Assembly (NCBI GenBank): GCA_031411995.1
Contig: JANOCD010000047.1
Location: forward strand, 1 to 64,000
Length of the DNA stretch: 64,000 nucleotides
DNA from: Rudanella sp031411995
Lineage (GTDB): Bacteria > Bacteroidota > Bacteroidia > Cytophagales > Spirosomataceae
Direction of reading: 5' to 3'
The notes below the pieces were generated by a model. It saw only the letters and a program-made list of their open reading frames with translations. It did no database searches and was not told the origin of the DNA. A program made the translations under genes and the position numbers. The first letter of the stretch is position 1; each line of letters starts with the position of its first letter. Below are positions 26,539 through 35,718 of the stretch, piece by piece.

Positions 26539-26567
26539 GCGGTCCGCCGTTGCGGAGTGAGGAGTTA
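26518..26567 (+). repeat. GGAGTGA heptamer repeats at the aroQ 3' end
   Basis: Three perfect GGAGTGA units (26518-26538) form the end of aroQ. After a 15-bp spacer, one perfect and one near-perfect unit follow (26554-26567). Confidence 0.85.
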
Positions 26568-26599
26568 CTGAAACGTACAGGGTGTATTGGGTGGCTTAA

Positions 26600-26794
26600 A
26601 CTCAACCAGTCGAACCGTTTATTCGAAAGGATACCGCTGAATGCGCAGCCGAACACTTTACAATTGGCCTTTGGAGTAACGAGTTACCGGCTTTATTGGA
26701 TTACCTGCTGACACTCAAAACGCTTGACAACGTCCGACGTGTTGAAAAGCGCGGCTGGATAAACCGAGTCAAACCAGCACAAGCGGGAGCGTGA
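26600..26794 (+). pseudogene. Possible gene remnant, unidentified
   Basis: The gap after aroQ holds a 64-codon open frame without a start codon. It has protein-like composition, including LLDYLLTLKTLDNVRR and KRGWINRVKP, faintly like the beginning of HD-domain phosphohydrolases. It may be chance; no clear homology is claimed. Confidence 0.25.
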
Positions 26795-26831
26795 TGGCCA
26801 AAAGTGCCGCATGAAACCATGGTTAGGGTAA

Positions 26832-27989
26832 TCACTTACCCCTGCTTTTCACCTGCCCAATGCCAAACTGATCGCCTGCGGCAACGGGTTTGTTGCCCCG
26901 GAAATGAATCTCGATAATCTTCTCGCTTTGGACACTGTTGTTTTGTCCGTCTTCCAGCGTGGCCACAATCCGGCGGGTTTTCACGTCGATCACGTCGCCG
27001 GTGGAGGGATAGGCGTACTTTCCGTCTAAGCTCATACTGATCCAGCCCGGCATGTCGCGCACGCGGATGGAGGTGCGTTGCACGGGCGGCATCACGGTGT
27101 TATCGAACACGTGAATCCGGTCGTTTGAGCCGTCGCAAAGCCAGATTTCGCGCTCGTCGGGGGTAAGGGCAATACCGTGACTGGGGCAGCCGTGCCGTTT
27201 CAGGGTGCCGATGTTGAAGCCCTGTACTTCCACCCGGTGGAGTTTTTTACCCGTCACCAAATCACCGATCTCAAACCCAAGTAACTCGTTCAGGTTCACA
27301 TACACCAGCGTTTGCGACCCGTTAATGGTGAATGGACGAATGGCCGACGAAAACGGCCCTACCTGCTTCGTCACGGTATGCGTTTTGGTGTCGGCCACGT
27401 TGAGCATTGGCGATTTTAGTCCGGCAAGGTAAACAAACTGGCCGTCAGGCCCGTAGATGGTGTTGTGCGATCCCGAATTGGTAACGATTTTCTGGATAAT
27501 GCCCCCGGTTTTGGCGTTGATTACCGTCCAGAATTCTTTTTCGAGCGAAGGCACGTAAATCGTTTGGCCATCGGGCGAGATCGAAATACGGTCAACGCCC
27601 CCTTCGTATTCTCGTTCCCAAACCAGCTTTTCGGTGGTCAGGTCGATGCACTGTAGGGCTTCGAGGGTGCTGATATACAGGCAGTTCGTGGCCAAACTTG
27701 CATCGACCCCTTTCACATTGGAGGGCGTTCCGTCTTTTTTTAACCCGCCCTTTCCGGGAATAAACCGAACAAAGCGGTGGTTATTGTCAATGTCGAATAC
27801 CTGAATGCCATGCCCGCCATAGCCAAGGTAATTCCGCACGCCGGGAGTCACCACATAGAGGTAGCGTTTCAAACTGGGTGTGGTGGGCTTGGGTTGTCCA
27901 TCGTTGCGGTTGGACAATGCTCCCCCACTCAGCGCAAAGAGACACAGGCCGATAGCCCCGATAAAAAGAGTGAAGCGAAGCCTTTTCAT
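26832..27989 (-). CDS. Secreted YncE-like beta-propeller protein
   Basis: A 385-residue protein with a signal peptide, followed by repeated beta-propeller blades of the YncE/cytochrome D1-like type, for example VDRISISPDGQTIYVPSL, GSHNTIYGPDGQFVYLAG, SHGIALTPDEREIWLCDG and GWISMSLDGKYAYPS. There is no heme or PQQ motif. It lies 22 bp downstream of pobA on the same strand and is probably co-transcribed. A role in aromatic-acid use is possible only by context. Confidence 0.82.
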   Translation of the reverse strand: MKRLRFTLFIGAIGLCLFALSGGALSNRNDGQPKPTTPSLKRYLYVVTPGVRNYLGYGGHGIQVFDIDNNHRFVRFIPGKGGLKKDGTPSNVKGVDASLATNCLYISTLEALQCIDLTTEKLVWEREYEGGVDRISISPDGQTIYVPSLEKEFWTVINAKTGGIIQKIVTNSGSHNTIYGPDGQFVYLAGLKSPMLNVADTKTHTVTKQVGPFSSAIRPFTINGSQTLVYVNLNELLGFEIGDLVTGKKLHRVEVQGFNIGTLKRHGCPSHGIALTPDEREIWLCDGSNDRIHVFDNTVMPPVQRTSIRVRDMPGWISMSLDGKYAYPSTGDVIDVKTRRIVATLEDGQNNSVQSEKIIEIHFRGNKPVAAGDQFGIGQVKSRGK

Positions 27990-28011
27990 ACGGTTGGTTT
28001 GGTTAAACTGG

Positions 28012-29193
28012 TTAACAGGTTTCCAAACCTACGTAATTCTCGGCAATGGTGGTCGCCATCGCTTTCGACTGGGCAATATAATCGAAGCGGGCCTGTTGCA
28101 GTTGATTCTCGAATGAGCCGTGCGGAGCCTGTTTGTGAAACAGATAGGTCATGGCGTTCGAGAAATCCTGCACCCGCCAAACCCGGCGCAGGCAGTGGGC
28201 GGTGTAGGCAGTCAGGGCGTTTTGAGAACCGGTTTCGTAGAAGGCTGCGAAGGCGTTGGCCATAATTTTCACGTCGGCCACGGCCAGATTCAAACCCTTT
28301 CCGCCCGTTGGCGGCACAATATGGGCGGCATCTCCCGCCAGAAACAAACGCCCATGTTGCATGTTGTCGATCATGAAACTGCGCATGGGCGTGATACCTT
28401 TCTCGAAAATTTCGCCCCGGTTCAGTTTGAATCCGTTGGTATCGCTCAAGCGGATTTCGAGCTCGTCCCAGATTTGCTCATCGGTCCAGTTTTCGATTTT
28501 ATCGTCGTTGTCCACCTGGAGATACAGTCGGCTAACGATCTGAGAACGAAGGCTATGCAGGGCAAATCCCCGCTCGTGGTAGGCATAGATCAACTCATCG
28601 GTTGACGGTACGGCGTGGGCCAGAATCCCCAACCAACTGAAGGGGTATTCGATGCGGAATTCGTTGTAGGAGCCAACCGGCAGAGTTGCCCGGCTGATGC
28701 CGTGGTAGCCATCGCAACCGGCCACAAAGTCGCAATGGAGCGTGTGTTGTTCACCGTTTTGCTCGTACTGAATAGTGGAAGTAGTTCCGTCGAGACCGTC
28801 GATTTGGGTGGCCGATGCCTCAAAGTGAATCTCCCCCCCTTGCGCTAAACGAGCTTTCACCATGTCTTTCACGACCTCCTGCTGCCCGTAGATGGTGATA
28901 CACCGACCGTTCGTCAACTCGCTGAACGGCACCCGATTACGCACGCCGTTGAAACTCAGATAAACGCCATGATGCTCAATGCCTTCCTGTTGCATCCGGT
29001 CGGCAAGGCCAAGTTCGTGGAGCAAATCAACGGTGTTTTGTTCGAGCAGCCCCGCCCGCACCCGCGCTTCGATGTAGGATCGGCTGCGATTTTCGAGAAT
29101 CACCGAGTCGATGCCTTGTCGGGCTAACAACAGCGAAAGCATCAGCCCTGCGGGGCCTGCGCCAATAATGCCAACTTGTACTTTATGAGTCAT
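28012..29193 (-). CDS. pobA: 4-hydroxybenzoate 3-monooxygenase
   Basis: A 393-residue FAD enzyme matching p-hydroxybenzoate hydroxylase along its whole length: VGIIGAGPAGLMLSLLLA (FAD, Gly11 onward), VRAGLLEQNTVDLL, YGQQEV, DFVAGCDGYHGISR, LHSLRSQIVSR, FLAGDAAHIVPPTGGKGLNLA, CLRRVWR, and the C-terminal ATTIAENYVGL. It converts 4-hydroxybenzoate to protocatechuate with NADPH and O2. The ATG at 29193 matches the family start; the ORF extends upstream to 29259 without support. No protocatechuate ring-cleavage genes are nearby. Confidence 0.93.
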   Translation of the reverse strand: MTHKVQVGIIGAGPAGLMLSLLLARQGIDSVILENRSRSYIEARVRAGLLEQNTVDLLHELGLADRMQQEGIEHHGVYLSFNGVRNRVPFSELTNGRCITIYGQQEVVKDMVKARLAQGGEIHFEASATQIDGLDGTTSTIQYEQNGEQHTLHCDFVAGCDGYHGISRATLPVGSYNEFRIEYPFSWLGILAHAVPSTDELIYAYHERGFALHSLRSQIVSRLYLQVDNDDKIENWTDEQIWDELEIRLSDTNGFKLNRGEIFEKGITPMRSFMIDNMQHGRLFLAGDAAHIVPPTGGKGLNLAVADVKIMANAFAAFYETGSQNALTAYTAHCLRRVWRVQDFSNAMTYLFHKQAPHGSFENQLQQARFDYIAQSKAMATTIAENYVGLETC

Positions 29194-29238
29194 TCGTTCA
29201 GAGTGTTGCCGGATTTTAGGGCAAAAATGATACCTTAC

Positions 29239-29255
29239 GTTGGGATAATACCAAC
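29239..29255. promoter_or_regulatory. Candidate operator between pobA and hutH
   Basis: GTTGGGATAATACCAAC is a near-perfect 17-bp dyad (7 of 8 paired positions) in the middle of the 112-bp divergent intergenic region. A second palindrome, TTGTACAA, lies at 29273-29280; HutC operators in proteobacteria have a similar TTGTA/TACAA core. No regulator gene is adjacent. Confidence 0.3.
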
Positions 29256-29305
29256 CCAAATTTTACTATTCCTTGTACAAACCATACATTCATCAACGTA
29301 CACCA

Positions 29306-30877
29306 GTGAATACCCATTTTCAATACGGCCGCGACTCTCTGAACGTGTCGACTGCCATTGCCCTTAGTAAAGGTCAAATTCGGGGGGCTCTCAGTGCCGA
29401 CACGCGGGAGAACGTTCGCCGGAGCAGTGCCCTTGTCGAGCAGATTGTAGCGTCGGGGAGGGCTGTTTATGGCATCAACACCGGTTTTGGGTCACTCTGC
29501 ACCACCATGATCTCTGCCGAAGATACCCAAAAACTACAGGAAAATCTGCTGAAAAGTCATGCTGTGGGGCTGGGCGAACCCATCCACGAATCGCTGGTGC
29601 GGCTAATGCTGGTACTGAAACTACAGGCGCTCGCGCAGGGGTATTCGGGCATCCGCGAAAGCACCCTCGACCGGATTATCTGGCACCTTGAAACGGGTGT
29701 TATTCCGGTTGTTCCCTGCCAGGGGTCGGTGGGTGCGTCGGGCGATTTAGCTCCGCTTTCGCATCTTTTTTTGCCGCTGATTGGTCTGGGGAAGGTGCAA
29801 TATCAAGACAAAATCATGGACTCAGCGGCTGTTTTACAGGTGTTTAACCTGCAACCGCTCGCGCTGGGAGCTAAAGAAGGACTGGCCCTTACCAACGGCA
29901 CGCAGTTTATTGCCGCTCATGCCGTACAGGTGGTTCAACGGTTCCAGAACCTGCTGGCCAATGCCAACATCGCCGGGGCCTTGATGCTCGAAGGGCTGAT
30001 GGGGTCGGGCAAACCGTTTCTGGATGAACTCCATCAGTTGCGGCCCTACAAAGGCAATCAGCATGTGGCTGCCACCATTCGCAACCTGTTGCACGAGTCC
30101 GAAATTGTGGTGTCGCACGCCAATTGCAACCGGGTGCAAGACCCCTATTCGCTGCGATGCATCCCGCCGGTGCATGGTGCGGCCACTACGGCCTGGCTGC
30201 ATTTGAACGAATTAGTTGAGATTGAAATCAACGCTGTAACGGATAACCCGGTCATTATCAATGAGAACCTAACCATCAGTGGGGGTAATTTTCACGGTCA
30301 ACCGCTGGCTCTCGCGCTCGATTACGCCTGCCTTGCAGTCTCCGAAATCGGCAATATTTCGGATCGGCGGATTTATCTGTCTCTGGAGGGCGACACGCCC
30401 GGCGTTCCCAAACTCCTGTTTCGGGAAACGGGCCTGAATTCGGGGTTCATGATTCTCCAATACACCTCGGCAGCTTTAGCCAGCGAAAACAAAGGACTCT
30501 GTTTCCCGGCCAGTGCCGACAGTATTCCAACCTCGCTGGGGCAGGAAGACCATGTCAGTATGGGGTCGATCAGCGGTCGCAAGGCGTTGCAGGTGATTGG
30601 GAATGTTGAAAAGATTATCGGCATCGAACTGATGTGCGCAGCACAGGCACTCGATTTTCATGTTCCGCTCAAACCGGGCCGAGTTGTGCAGGCCATCCAC
30701 GCGCATATCCGTCAGCAGATTAATCATGTTGAGGAGGATCAGATTCTGTATGAACTCATGCAGCGCAGCATCGACATGGTCCAACGGGGCGACCTCCCCC
30801 AACTGGCCCGCGCGGTATCGGAGCAGGAAAACCTGCCGTATGCCACGCCTTTTTCGGCTATTTTCGATTCCCTTTAG
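29306..30877 (+). CDS. hutH: Histidine ammonia-lyase
   Basis: A 523-residue enzyme of the aromatic amino acid lyase family. The MIO prosthetic group forms from Ala-Ser-Gly in GSVGASGDLAPLSH (residues 144-146 from the chosen start, the usual position). Other marks are VYGINTGFGSL (catalytic Tyr), QDPYSLRC(I)PPVHGA, and EDHVSMGSI. It deaminates histidine to urocanate. No ATG is available: I chose the GTG at 29306 because it places the MIO triad correctly; a TTG at 29273 would add 11 residues. It is the first gene of a hutH-hutI-hutU-hutF operon, divergent from pobA. Confidence 0.93.
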   Translation: MNTHFQYGRDSLNVSTAIALSKGQIRGALSADTRENVRRSSALVEQIVASGRAVYGINTGFGSLCTTMISAEDTQKLQENLLKSHAVGLGEPIHESLVRLMLVLKLQALAQGYSGIRESTLDRIIWHLETGVIPVVPCQGSVGASGDLAPLSHLFLPLIGLGKVQYQDKIMDSAAVLQVFNLQPLALGAKEGLALTNGTQFIAAHAVQVVQRFQNLLANANIAGALMLEGLMGSGKPFLDELHQLRPYKGNQHVAATIRNLLHESEIVVSHANCNRVQDPYSLRCIPPVHGAATTAWLHLNELVEIEINAVTDNPVIINENLTISGGNFHGQPLALALDYACLAVSEIGNISDRRIYLSLEGDTPGVPKLLFRETGLNSGFMILQYTSAALASENKGLCFPASADSIPTSLGQEDHVSMGSISGRKALQVIGNVEKIIGIELMCAAQALDFHVPLKPGRVVQAIHAHIRQQINHVEEDQILYELMQRSIDMVQRGDLPQLARAVSEQENLPYATPFSAIFDSL

Positions 30878-30886
30878 CCCACCCTT

Positions 30887-32143
30887 ATGCAAGATAGCCT
30901 TTTCACACTGCTCGGCCCTATCCGCCAAGTCCTCACCCTGAGCAACTTACCCGACCGGGGAGCTGTTACCGATGAGGCACTGATGCCCCTGACCAATGGT
31001 GGGATTCTGGTGCGGGGAGCCTATATTTACCGGGTCGGGCCATTCAGCGAACTGCTTGCCGAAGCCACCGCCCTACAGGCAACGTTTGTGGAACTTTCCG
31101 ACGATTTTGTGGCCATGCCGGGCCTGGTCGATGCGCACACCCATATCTGCTTTGCCGGGTCGCGGGCGGGCGATTATGCGCTGCGGAATGCAGGGAAAAC
31201 ATACCTCGAAATTGCCCAGACGGGTGGCGGAATCTGGGATACCGTCACCCAAACCCGCCACACTACCCTCTCGGAACTGACCCAGCTAACCGTTCAACGG
31301 GCCAACCGGCATATGTGCGATGGCGTAACAACCATTGAAGTTAAAAGTGGGTATGGACTTTCTGTAGCCGAAGAGCTGAAAATGCTCAGGGCCATTCAGC
31401 AAGCCAACCAACACACAGAGGCCGACCTGATTAGCACCTGTTTGGCGGCTCATATGCTCCCTAACCATTACCGAGGAACAGCAGAGCAATACCTACAGGA
31501 ACTAACCGAAGAACTGCTTCCCATGTTGCAAACCGAACAGCTCACCCATCGAGTCGATGCGTTTATTGAGCAGGGGGCTTTTTCGGCAGAACAGATTGCG
31601 CCTTATTTTGCAGCAGCCCGGCGCATGGGGTTTTCGATAACGGTTCACGCTGATCAGTTTCATCCGGGTGGCAGTGCCGTGGCGGTGGCATTCGATGCCC
31701 TCAGTGCCGACCATCTGGAAGCCAGCGCAGATCGTGAAATTCAGCTTTTGGCCCAAAGCCGGGTCATTCCGGTGGCCTTGCCGGGCGCATCGCTGGGGCT
31801 GGGTTGTGGGTTTGCCCCCGCCCGTCGGTTGCTCGATGCAGGAACCAGCTTAGCCATTGCCAGCGACTGGAACCCCGGCTCGGCCCCCATGGGTGATTTG
31901 TTGGCGCAGGCTGCCATTTTGGGGGCTTCGGAAAAGCTAACTACTGCCGAAGTCCTGTCTGGTATCACGTTCCGGGCGGCCCACGCCCTGAACTGCATCG
32001 ACCGGGGCAAACTTCAGCCGGGAATGCTGGCCGATTTTATCCTGTTTCCCGGCAATGACTACCGCGAAATCCTGTACCAACAAGGCCGACTAAAACCCCA
32101 ACACGTCTGGAAACGGGCAATAATGGTGAGTGATAAACGATGA
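30887..32143 (+). CDS. hutI: Imidazolonepropionase
   Basis: A 418-residue amidohydrolase: LVDAHTHICFAGSRAGDY (metal His83 and His85), GKTYLEIAQTGGGIWDTV, the YGLSVAEELKML segment, HADQFHPGG (His ligand), and ASDWNPGSAP (Asp). It hydrolyses 4-imidazolone-5-propionate to N-formimidoyl-glutamate. It starts 9 bp after hutH and is followed 7 bp later by hutU, so the order within the operon is H-I-U-F. Confidence 0.94.
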   Translation: MQDSLFTLLGPIRQVLTLSNLPDRGAVTDEALMPLTNGGILVRGAYIYRVGPFSELLAEATALQATFVELSDDFVAMPGLVDAHTHICFAGSRAGDYALRNAGKTYLEIAQTGGGIWDTVTQTRHTTLSELTQLTVQRANRHMCDGVTTIEVKSGYGLSVAEELKMLRAIQQANQHTEADLISTCLAAHMLPNHYRGTAEQYLQELTEELLPMLQTEQLTHRVDAFIEQGAFSAEQIAPYFAAARRMGFSITVHADQFHPGGSAVAVAFDALSADHLEASADREIQLLAQSRVIPVALPGASLGLGCGFAPARRLLDAGTSLAIASDWNPGSAPMGDLLAQAAILGASEKLTTAEVLSGITFRAAHALNCIDRGKLQPGMLADFILFPGNDYREILYQQGRLKPQHVWKRAIMVSDKR

Positions 32144-32150
32144 ATGCGTA

Positions 32151-34175
32151 ATGACTTTTCAGGAAGAAATTCAACAGGGCATACCCCTTCAGTTGCCCCC
32201 AAAGCAAGGGATAGACAGCAGCGTGAGCCACGCGCCACAGCGAAAAGACAGCCTCTCGGTCGCCGAAAAAAAACTGGCGATTCGCAATGCGTTGCGTTAT
32301 TTTCCTGCCGAATGGCACGCCGAACTCGCCCCCGAATTCATTGCCGAACTGCACCAGTTTGGCCGGATTTATATGTACCGTTTCCGGCCCAGCTACCCGA
32401 TGTTCGGGCGACCGCTCAGCCATTATCCCGCCATCAGTCAACATGCGGCCTGCATTATGCTCATGATTCAGAACAACCTCGATCCCGCCGTGGCTCAACA
32501 TCCGCACGAGTTGATTACCTACGGTGGTAACGGAGCAGTGTTCCAGAATTGGGCGCAATACCGGCTGACGATGCAATACCTATCCACCATGACCGACGAA
32601 CAGACATTGCACTTGTACAGCGGCCACCCAATGGGGCTGTTTCCGTCGTCGGCGATGGCTCCCCGCGTGGTGGTGAGCAATGGGATGATGATTCCGAACT
32701 ACTCTAAACCCGACGATTGGGAACGTTTCAATGCCCTCGGCGTAACGCAATACGGCCAAATGACCGCCGGTTCGTACATGTACATTGGGCCGCAGGGTAT
32801 CGTGCATGGCACCACCATCACCCTGATGAATGCGTTCAGGAAGACGCTGAAACCGGGCGAAACTCCACAGGGAAAACTGTTTGTTACCGCTGGTTTGGGC
32901 GATATGAGTGGAGCGCAACCCAAAGCCGGAACTATTGCCGGTTGCATTACGATCTGTGCCGAAATTAACCCGACTGCCGCCCAAAAACGCCATCAGCAGG
33001 GCTGGGTGGACGAATTGATTGACAATCTGGATCAGTTAGTGAGCCGGGTGAAACAGGCCAAAGAAGCGCGAGAAACCGTGTCGATAGCCTACGTCGGGAA
33101 CATTGTGGAGGTATGGGAACACTTCTACGAGGCCGATATATTCGTGGAAATCGGCTCCGACCAAACCTCGCTGCACAACCCCTGGTCGGGGGGATATTAC
33201 CCGGCGGGCGTTTCTTACGAGGAAGCCAACCAACTGATTGCCAGCGATCCCGATCAGGTCAAAACGCTCGTTCAGGAATCGCTGCGTCGGCAGGCCGAAG
33301 CCATCAATAAACATACAGCCAAAGGCACCTATTTCTTCGATTATGGGAATGCGTTTTTGCTCGAATGCAGCCGCGCCGGGGCCGACGTGATGGCCGAAAA
33401 CGGTATTGATTTCCGGTATCCCTCCTACGTGCAGGATATTCTGGGACCAATGTGCTTCGATTATGGGTTTGGACCTTTCCGGTGGGTGTGTACCTCTGGC
33501 GAAGCCAACGACCTGAAAATCACCGATCAAATGGCTCTCGATGTACTGGAAACCCTCAAAATCGATGCTCCCGACGAAATCAGTCAGCAGGTACAGGACA
33601 ACATCACCTGGATTCGGGAGGCCGACAAAAACAGGCTCGTGGTGGGTACGCAAGCCCGCATTTTGTATGCCGACAGCGAAGGCCGAACCGCCATTGCCCG
33701 GAAATTTAACGAGGCTGTGCGATCCGGTTTGCTGAAAGCACCCGTTGTGTTGGGCCGCGACCACCACGACGTGAGCGGCACCGATTCACCCTTCCGCGAA
33801 ACCAGCAACATTTATGACGGAAGCCGCTTTACGGCTGATATGGCTATTCAGAACGTTATTGGAGACAGTTTCCGGGGAGCCACCTGGGTTTCCATCCATA
33901 ATGGGGGAGGGGTCGGCTGGGGCGAAGTAATCAACGGTGGCTTCGGGCTGGTGCTCGACGGTACGGAGGAGGCCGACCGCAAACTCGAATCCATGTTGTT
34001 TTTCGATGTGAACAACGGGATTGCCCGCCGAAGTTGGGCACGCAACAAAGAGGCTCGGTTCGCCATCGAACAGGAGCTTGCCCGCAGCCCCAACCTCCGC
34101 GTAACCCTGCCCCATTTGGTGGATGATGCCTTGCTCGATCAGTTCTTTCGAAACCCTAACGATGACATACTATAA
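32151..34175 (+). CDS. hutU: Urocanate hydratase (long form)
   Basis: A 674-residue urocanase; it is longer than the roughly 555-residue proteobacterial enzyme, as in other Bacteroidota. Conserved segments include MYRFRPSYPMFGRPL, TYGGNGAVFQNWAQY, LYSGHPMGLFPS, YIGPQGIVHGT, the NAD-region TAGLGDMSGAQPKA, GSDQTSLHNPWSGGYYP and GNAFLLECSRAGAD. It adds water to urocanate to give imidazolonepropionate. I chose the ATG at 32151. The last 14 bp overlap the hutF start, suggesting coupled translation. Confidence 0.94.
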   Translation: MTFQEEIQQGIPLQLPPKQGIDSSVSHAPQRKDSLSVAEKKLAIRNALRYFPAEWHAELAPEFIAELHQFGRIYMYRFRPSYPMFGRPLSHYPAISQHAACIMLMIQNNLDPAVAQHPHELITYGGNGAVFQNWAQYRLTMQYLSTMTDEQTLHLYSGHPMGLFPSSAMAPRVVVSNGMMIPNYSKPDDWERFNALGVTQYGQMTAGSYMYIGPQGIVHGTTITLMNAFRKTLKPGETPQGKLFVTAGLGDMSGAQPKAGTIAGCITICAEINPTAAQKRHQQGWVDELIDNLDQLVSRVKQAKEARETVSIAYVGNIVEVWEHFYEADIFVEIGSDQTSLHNPWSGGYYPAGVSYEEANQLIASDPDQVKTLVQESLRRQAEAINKHTAKGTYFFDYGNAFLLECSRAGADVMAENGIDFRYPSYVQDILGPMCFDYGFGPFRWVCTSGEANDLKITDQMALDVLETLKIDAPDEISQQVQDNITWIREADKNRLVVGTQARILYADSEGRTAIARKFNEAVRSGLLKAPVVLGRDHHDVSGTDSPFRETSNIYDGSRFTADMAIQNVIGDSFRGATWVSIHNGGGVGWGEVINGGFGLVLDGTEEADRKLESMLFFDVNNGIARRSWARNKEARFAIEQELARSPNLRVTLPHLVDDALLDQFFRNPNDDIL

Positions 34176-35469
34176 ATTCCATTCGTTGCTGGTGCAGGCT
34201 GGCTGGTTCAGTCCGGGGTATGTGGGCGTTGACGCTCAGGGCGTTATTCAATACCTGTCCACCGAAATGCCGACTTTGCCCGATCTCGTCATTGAGCAGG
34301 TGAATGGTGCGGCACTTCCCGGCTTCCAGAATGCCCATTCCCATGCGTTTCAGTATGGCATGGCGGGTATGGCCGAGCAACACGCCGAGGGAGCCTCCGA
34401 CGATTTCTGGAGTTGGCGGGAGGCCATGTACGCCTGTGCTGAACGCTTCGACCCGGAGCAAATGGAACAGGTCGCCACCAAGCTCTACCGGCATTTGTTG
34501 CGGAATGGCTACACCTCGGTAGCCGAGTTTCACTACCTGCACCACGACCCGCAGGGCAAGCCCTACGACAACCGGGCCGAAATGGGCGAACGATTGGTGG
34601 CCGCAGCCAAGACGGCTGGAATCAAGATCACGCTCGTGCCGGTATTTTACCAGAAAGGCGATTTTGGCCAGCCCCCGCAAGCCCGGCAACGACGCTTTAT
34701 TTCGCCCACAACCGATACTTATTTTCAATTGTTGGATAGCAGCCGACAGGCCGTTTCGCACTACAACCGCGCCCGCTTAGGATTTGGTGTTCATTCACTT
34801 AGGGCCGTTGACGCACAGGCTATTATCACCACTTTTGAGCAGGGGCCAACCGATTTGCCATTTCATCTTCATGCCGCCGAACAACTGCCGGAAGTGGCTC
34901 GTTGCCTGGCTCATTTGGGTAAACGACCCATCGAGTGGCTGCTCGAAAACCTCCCCCTAAACGACCGTTTCCACCTCGTTCACTGCACCCACATGACTCC
35001 CGACGAAAGGGCAAAACTGGCGCAGTCGGGAGCCAAGGTAGTGCTTTGCCCCGGCACCGAAGCCAACCTCGGCGACGGTATTTTTCCACTTGTCGACTAT
35101 GCCAGTCACGGCGGCAACTGGTCCATCGGCACCGACAGCCACATCAGTCTGAACCCTTTGGAAGACCTGCGCTGGCTTGACTACGCCCAACGATTGATCT
35201 CGCACAAACGCAACACCTTCCATGATGGGGCCTCGGTGCTGCTGCAAAAAACATTCTTGTCCGGCACCAAAGCAATGGGGCGGATCGCCAGCGACTATTT
35301 TGCCGTTGGGCAAGCCCTCGATGCCGTTGTCTATGACCTTGAACAACCTCTTCTGGCCCAGGCCGGACCCCAACATTTGCTCTCTGCAATCATCTATACT
35401 GCCGACCCTTCATCGGTATTAGGGACGCTGGTTAATGGCCACTGGGTGTATAAAGCTGAGAGAATGTAA
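34162..35469 (+). CDS. hutF: Formimidoylglutamate deiminase
   Basis: A 435-residue amidohydrolase of the HutF/TRZ type: LPGFQNAHSHAFQYGM (metal His59, His61), FWSWREAMY, FHYLHHDPQG, HLHAAEQ (His), HCTHM, and IGTDSHISLNPLEDLRWL (Asp). It converts N-formimidoyl-glutamate to N-formyl-glutamate and ammonia. This makes the operon a HutF-type pathway, which normally needs the deformylase HutG; none is seen here. The ATG at 34162 lies inside the end of hutU. A terminator follows 19 bp after the stop. Confidence 0.92.
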   Translation: MTYYKFHSLLVQAGWFSPGYVGVDAQGVIQYLSTEMPTLPDLVIEQVNGAALPGFQNAHSHAFQYGMAGMAEQHAEGASDDFWSWREAMYACAERFDPEQMEQVATKLYRHLLRNGYTSVAEFHYLHHDPQGKPYDNRAEMGERLVAAAKTAGIKITLVPVFYQKGDFGQPPQARQRRFISPTTDTYFQLLDSSRQAVSHYNRARLGFGVHSLRAVDAQAIITTFEQGPTDLPFHLHAAEQLPEVARCLAHLGKRPIEWLLENLPLNDRFHLVHCTHMTPDERAKLAQSGAKVVLCPGTEANLGDGIFPLVDYASHGGNWSIGTDSHISLNPLEDLRWLDYAQRLISHKRNTFHDGASVLLQKTFLSGTKAMGRIASDYFAVGQALDAVVYDLEQPLLAQAGPQHLLSAIIYTADPSSVLGTLVNGHWVYKAERM

Positions 35470-35488
35470 GACTGTTAGTCAAAACAAC

Positions 35489-35522
35489 AAAAGCCCCGAA
35501 CCATTGCTGATTCGGGGCTTTT
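35489..35522. terminator. Bidirectional terminator between hutF and tRNA-Leu
   Basis: AAAAGCCCCGAA, a 10-nt loop, then TTCGGGGCTTTT. It is A-rich on one side and T-rich on the other, so it can end both the hut operon (+) and the tRNA transcript (-). Confidence 0.9.
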
Positions 35523-35529
35523 ATTTGGG

Positions 35530-35612
35530 TACCGGGTGCCGGACTCGAACCGGCATGTCCTTGCAGACAATGGTGTTTGAGACCATCGCGTCTACCGTTC
35601 CGCCAACCCGGC
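35530..35612 (-). tRNA. tRNA-Leu (anticodon CAA)
   Basis: An 83-nt class II tRNA. The acceptor stem GCCGGGT/ACCCGGT has a G-U pair at 1-72. The D arm contains GGTAGA. The anticodon stem ATGGT/ACCAT encloses loop CTCAAAC, giving anticodon CAA (reads UUG). A long variable arm TGTCTGCAAGGACA follows, then T arm GCCGG-TTCGAGT-CCGGC and discriminator A. The CCA end is not encoded. A promoter lies about 49 bp upstream. Confidence 0.95.
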
Positions 35613-35660
35613 ATACTTGTTTGCCCACTGTGGGCCGGTAGCGTTCTGCTGAACGTGGTG

Positions 35661-35692
35661 CAAAAGTAGAGCTTCCGGCTTTTAATTGCAAT
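35661..35692 (-). promoter_or_regulatory. Promoter of tRNA-Leu
   Basis: TACTTTTG (35661-35668) is an exact TAnnTTTG box, with ATTG, near the -33 TTTG consensus, 20 bp upstream. Confidence 0.55.
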
Positions 35693-35718
35693 AACAGCAC
35701 CGAAATTAAAAACGGCTC

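Noticed and set aside
29273..29305. TTG start for hutH
   Set aside because: It would add 11 residues not expected in the family and would use the TTGTACAA palindrome as coding DNA; the GTG at 29306 puts the MIO triad at the usual position.
35530..35612. 60-codon ORF across the tRNA
   Set aside because: The region folds as a complete class II tRNA-Leu, so the overlapping frames are not genes.
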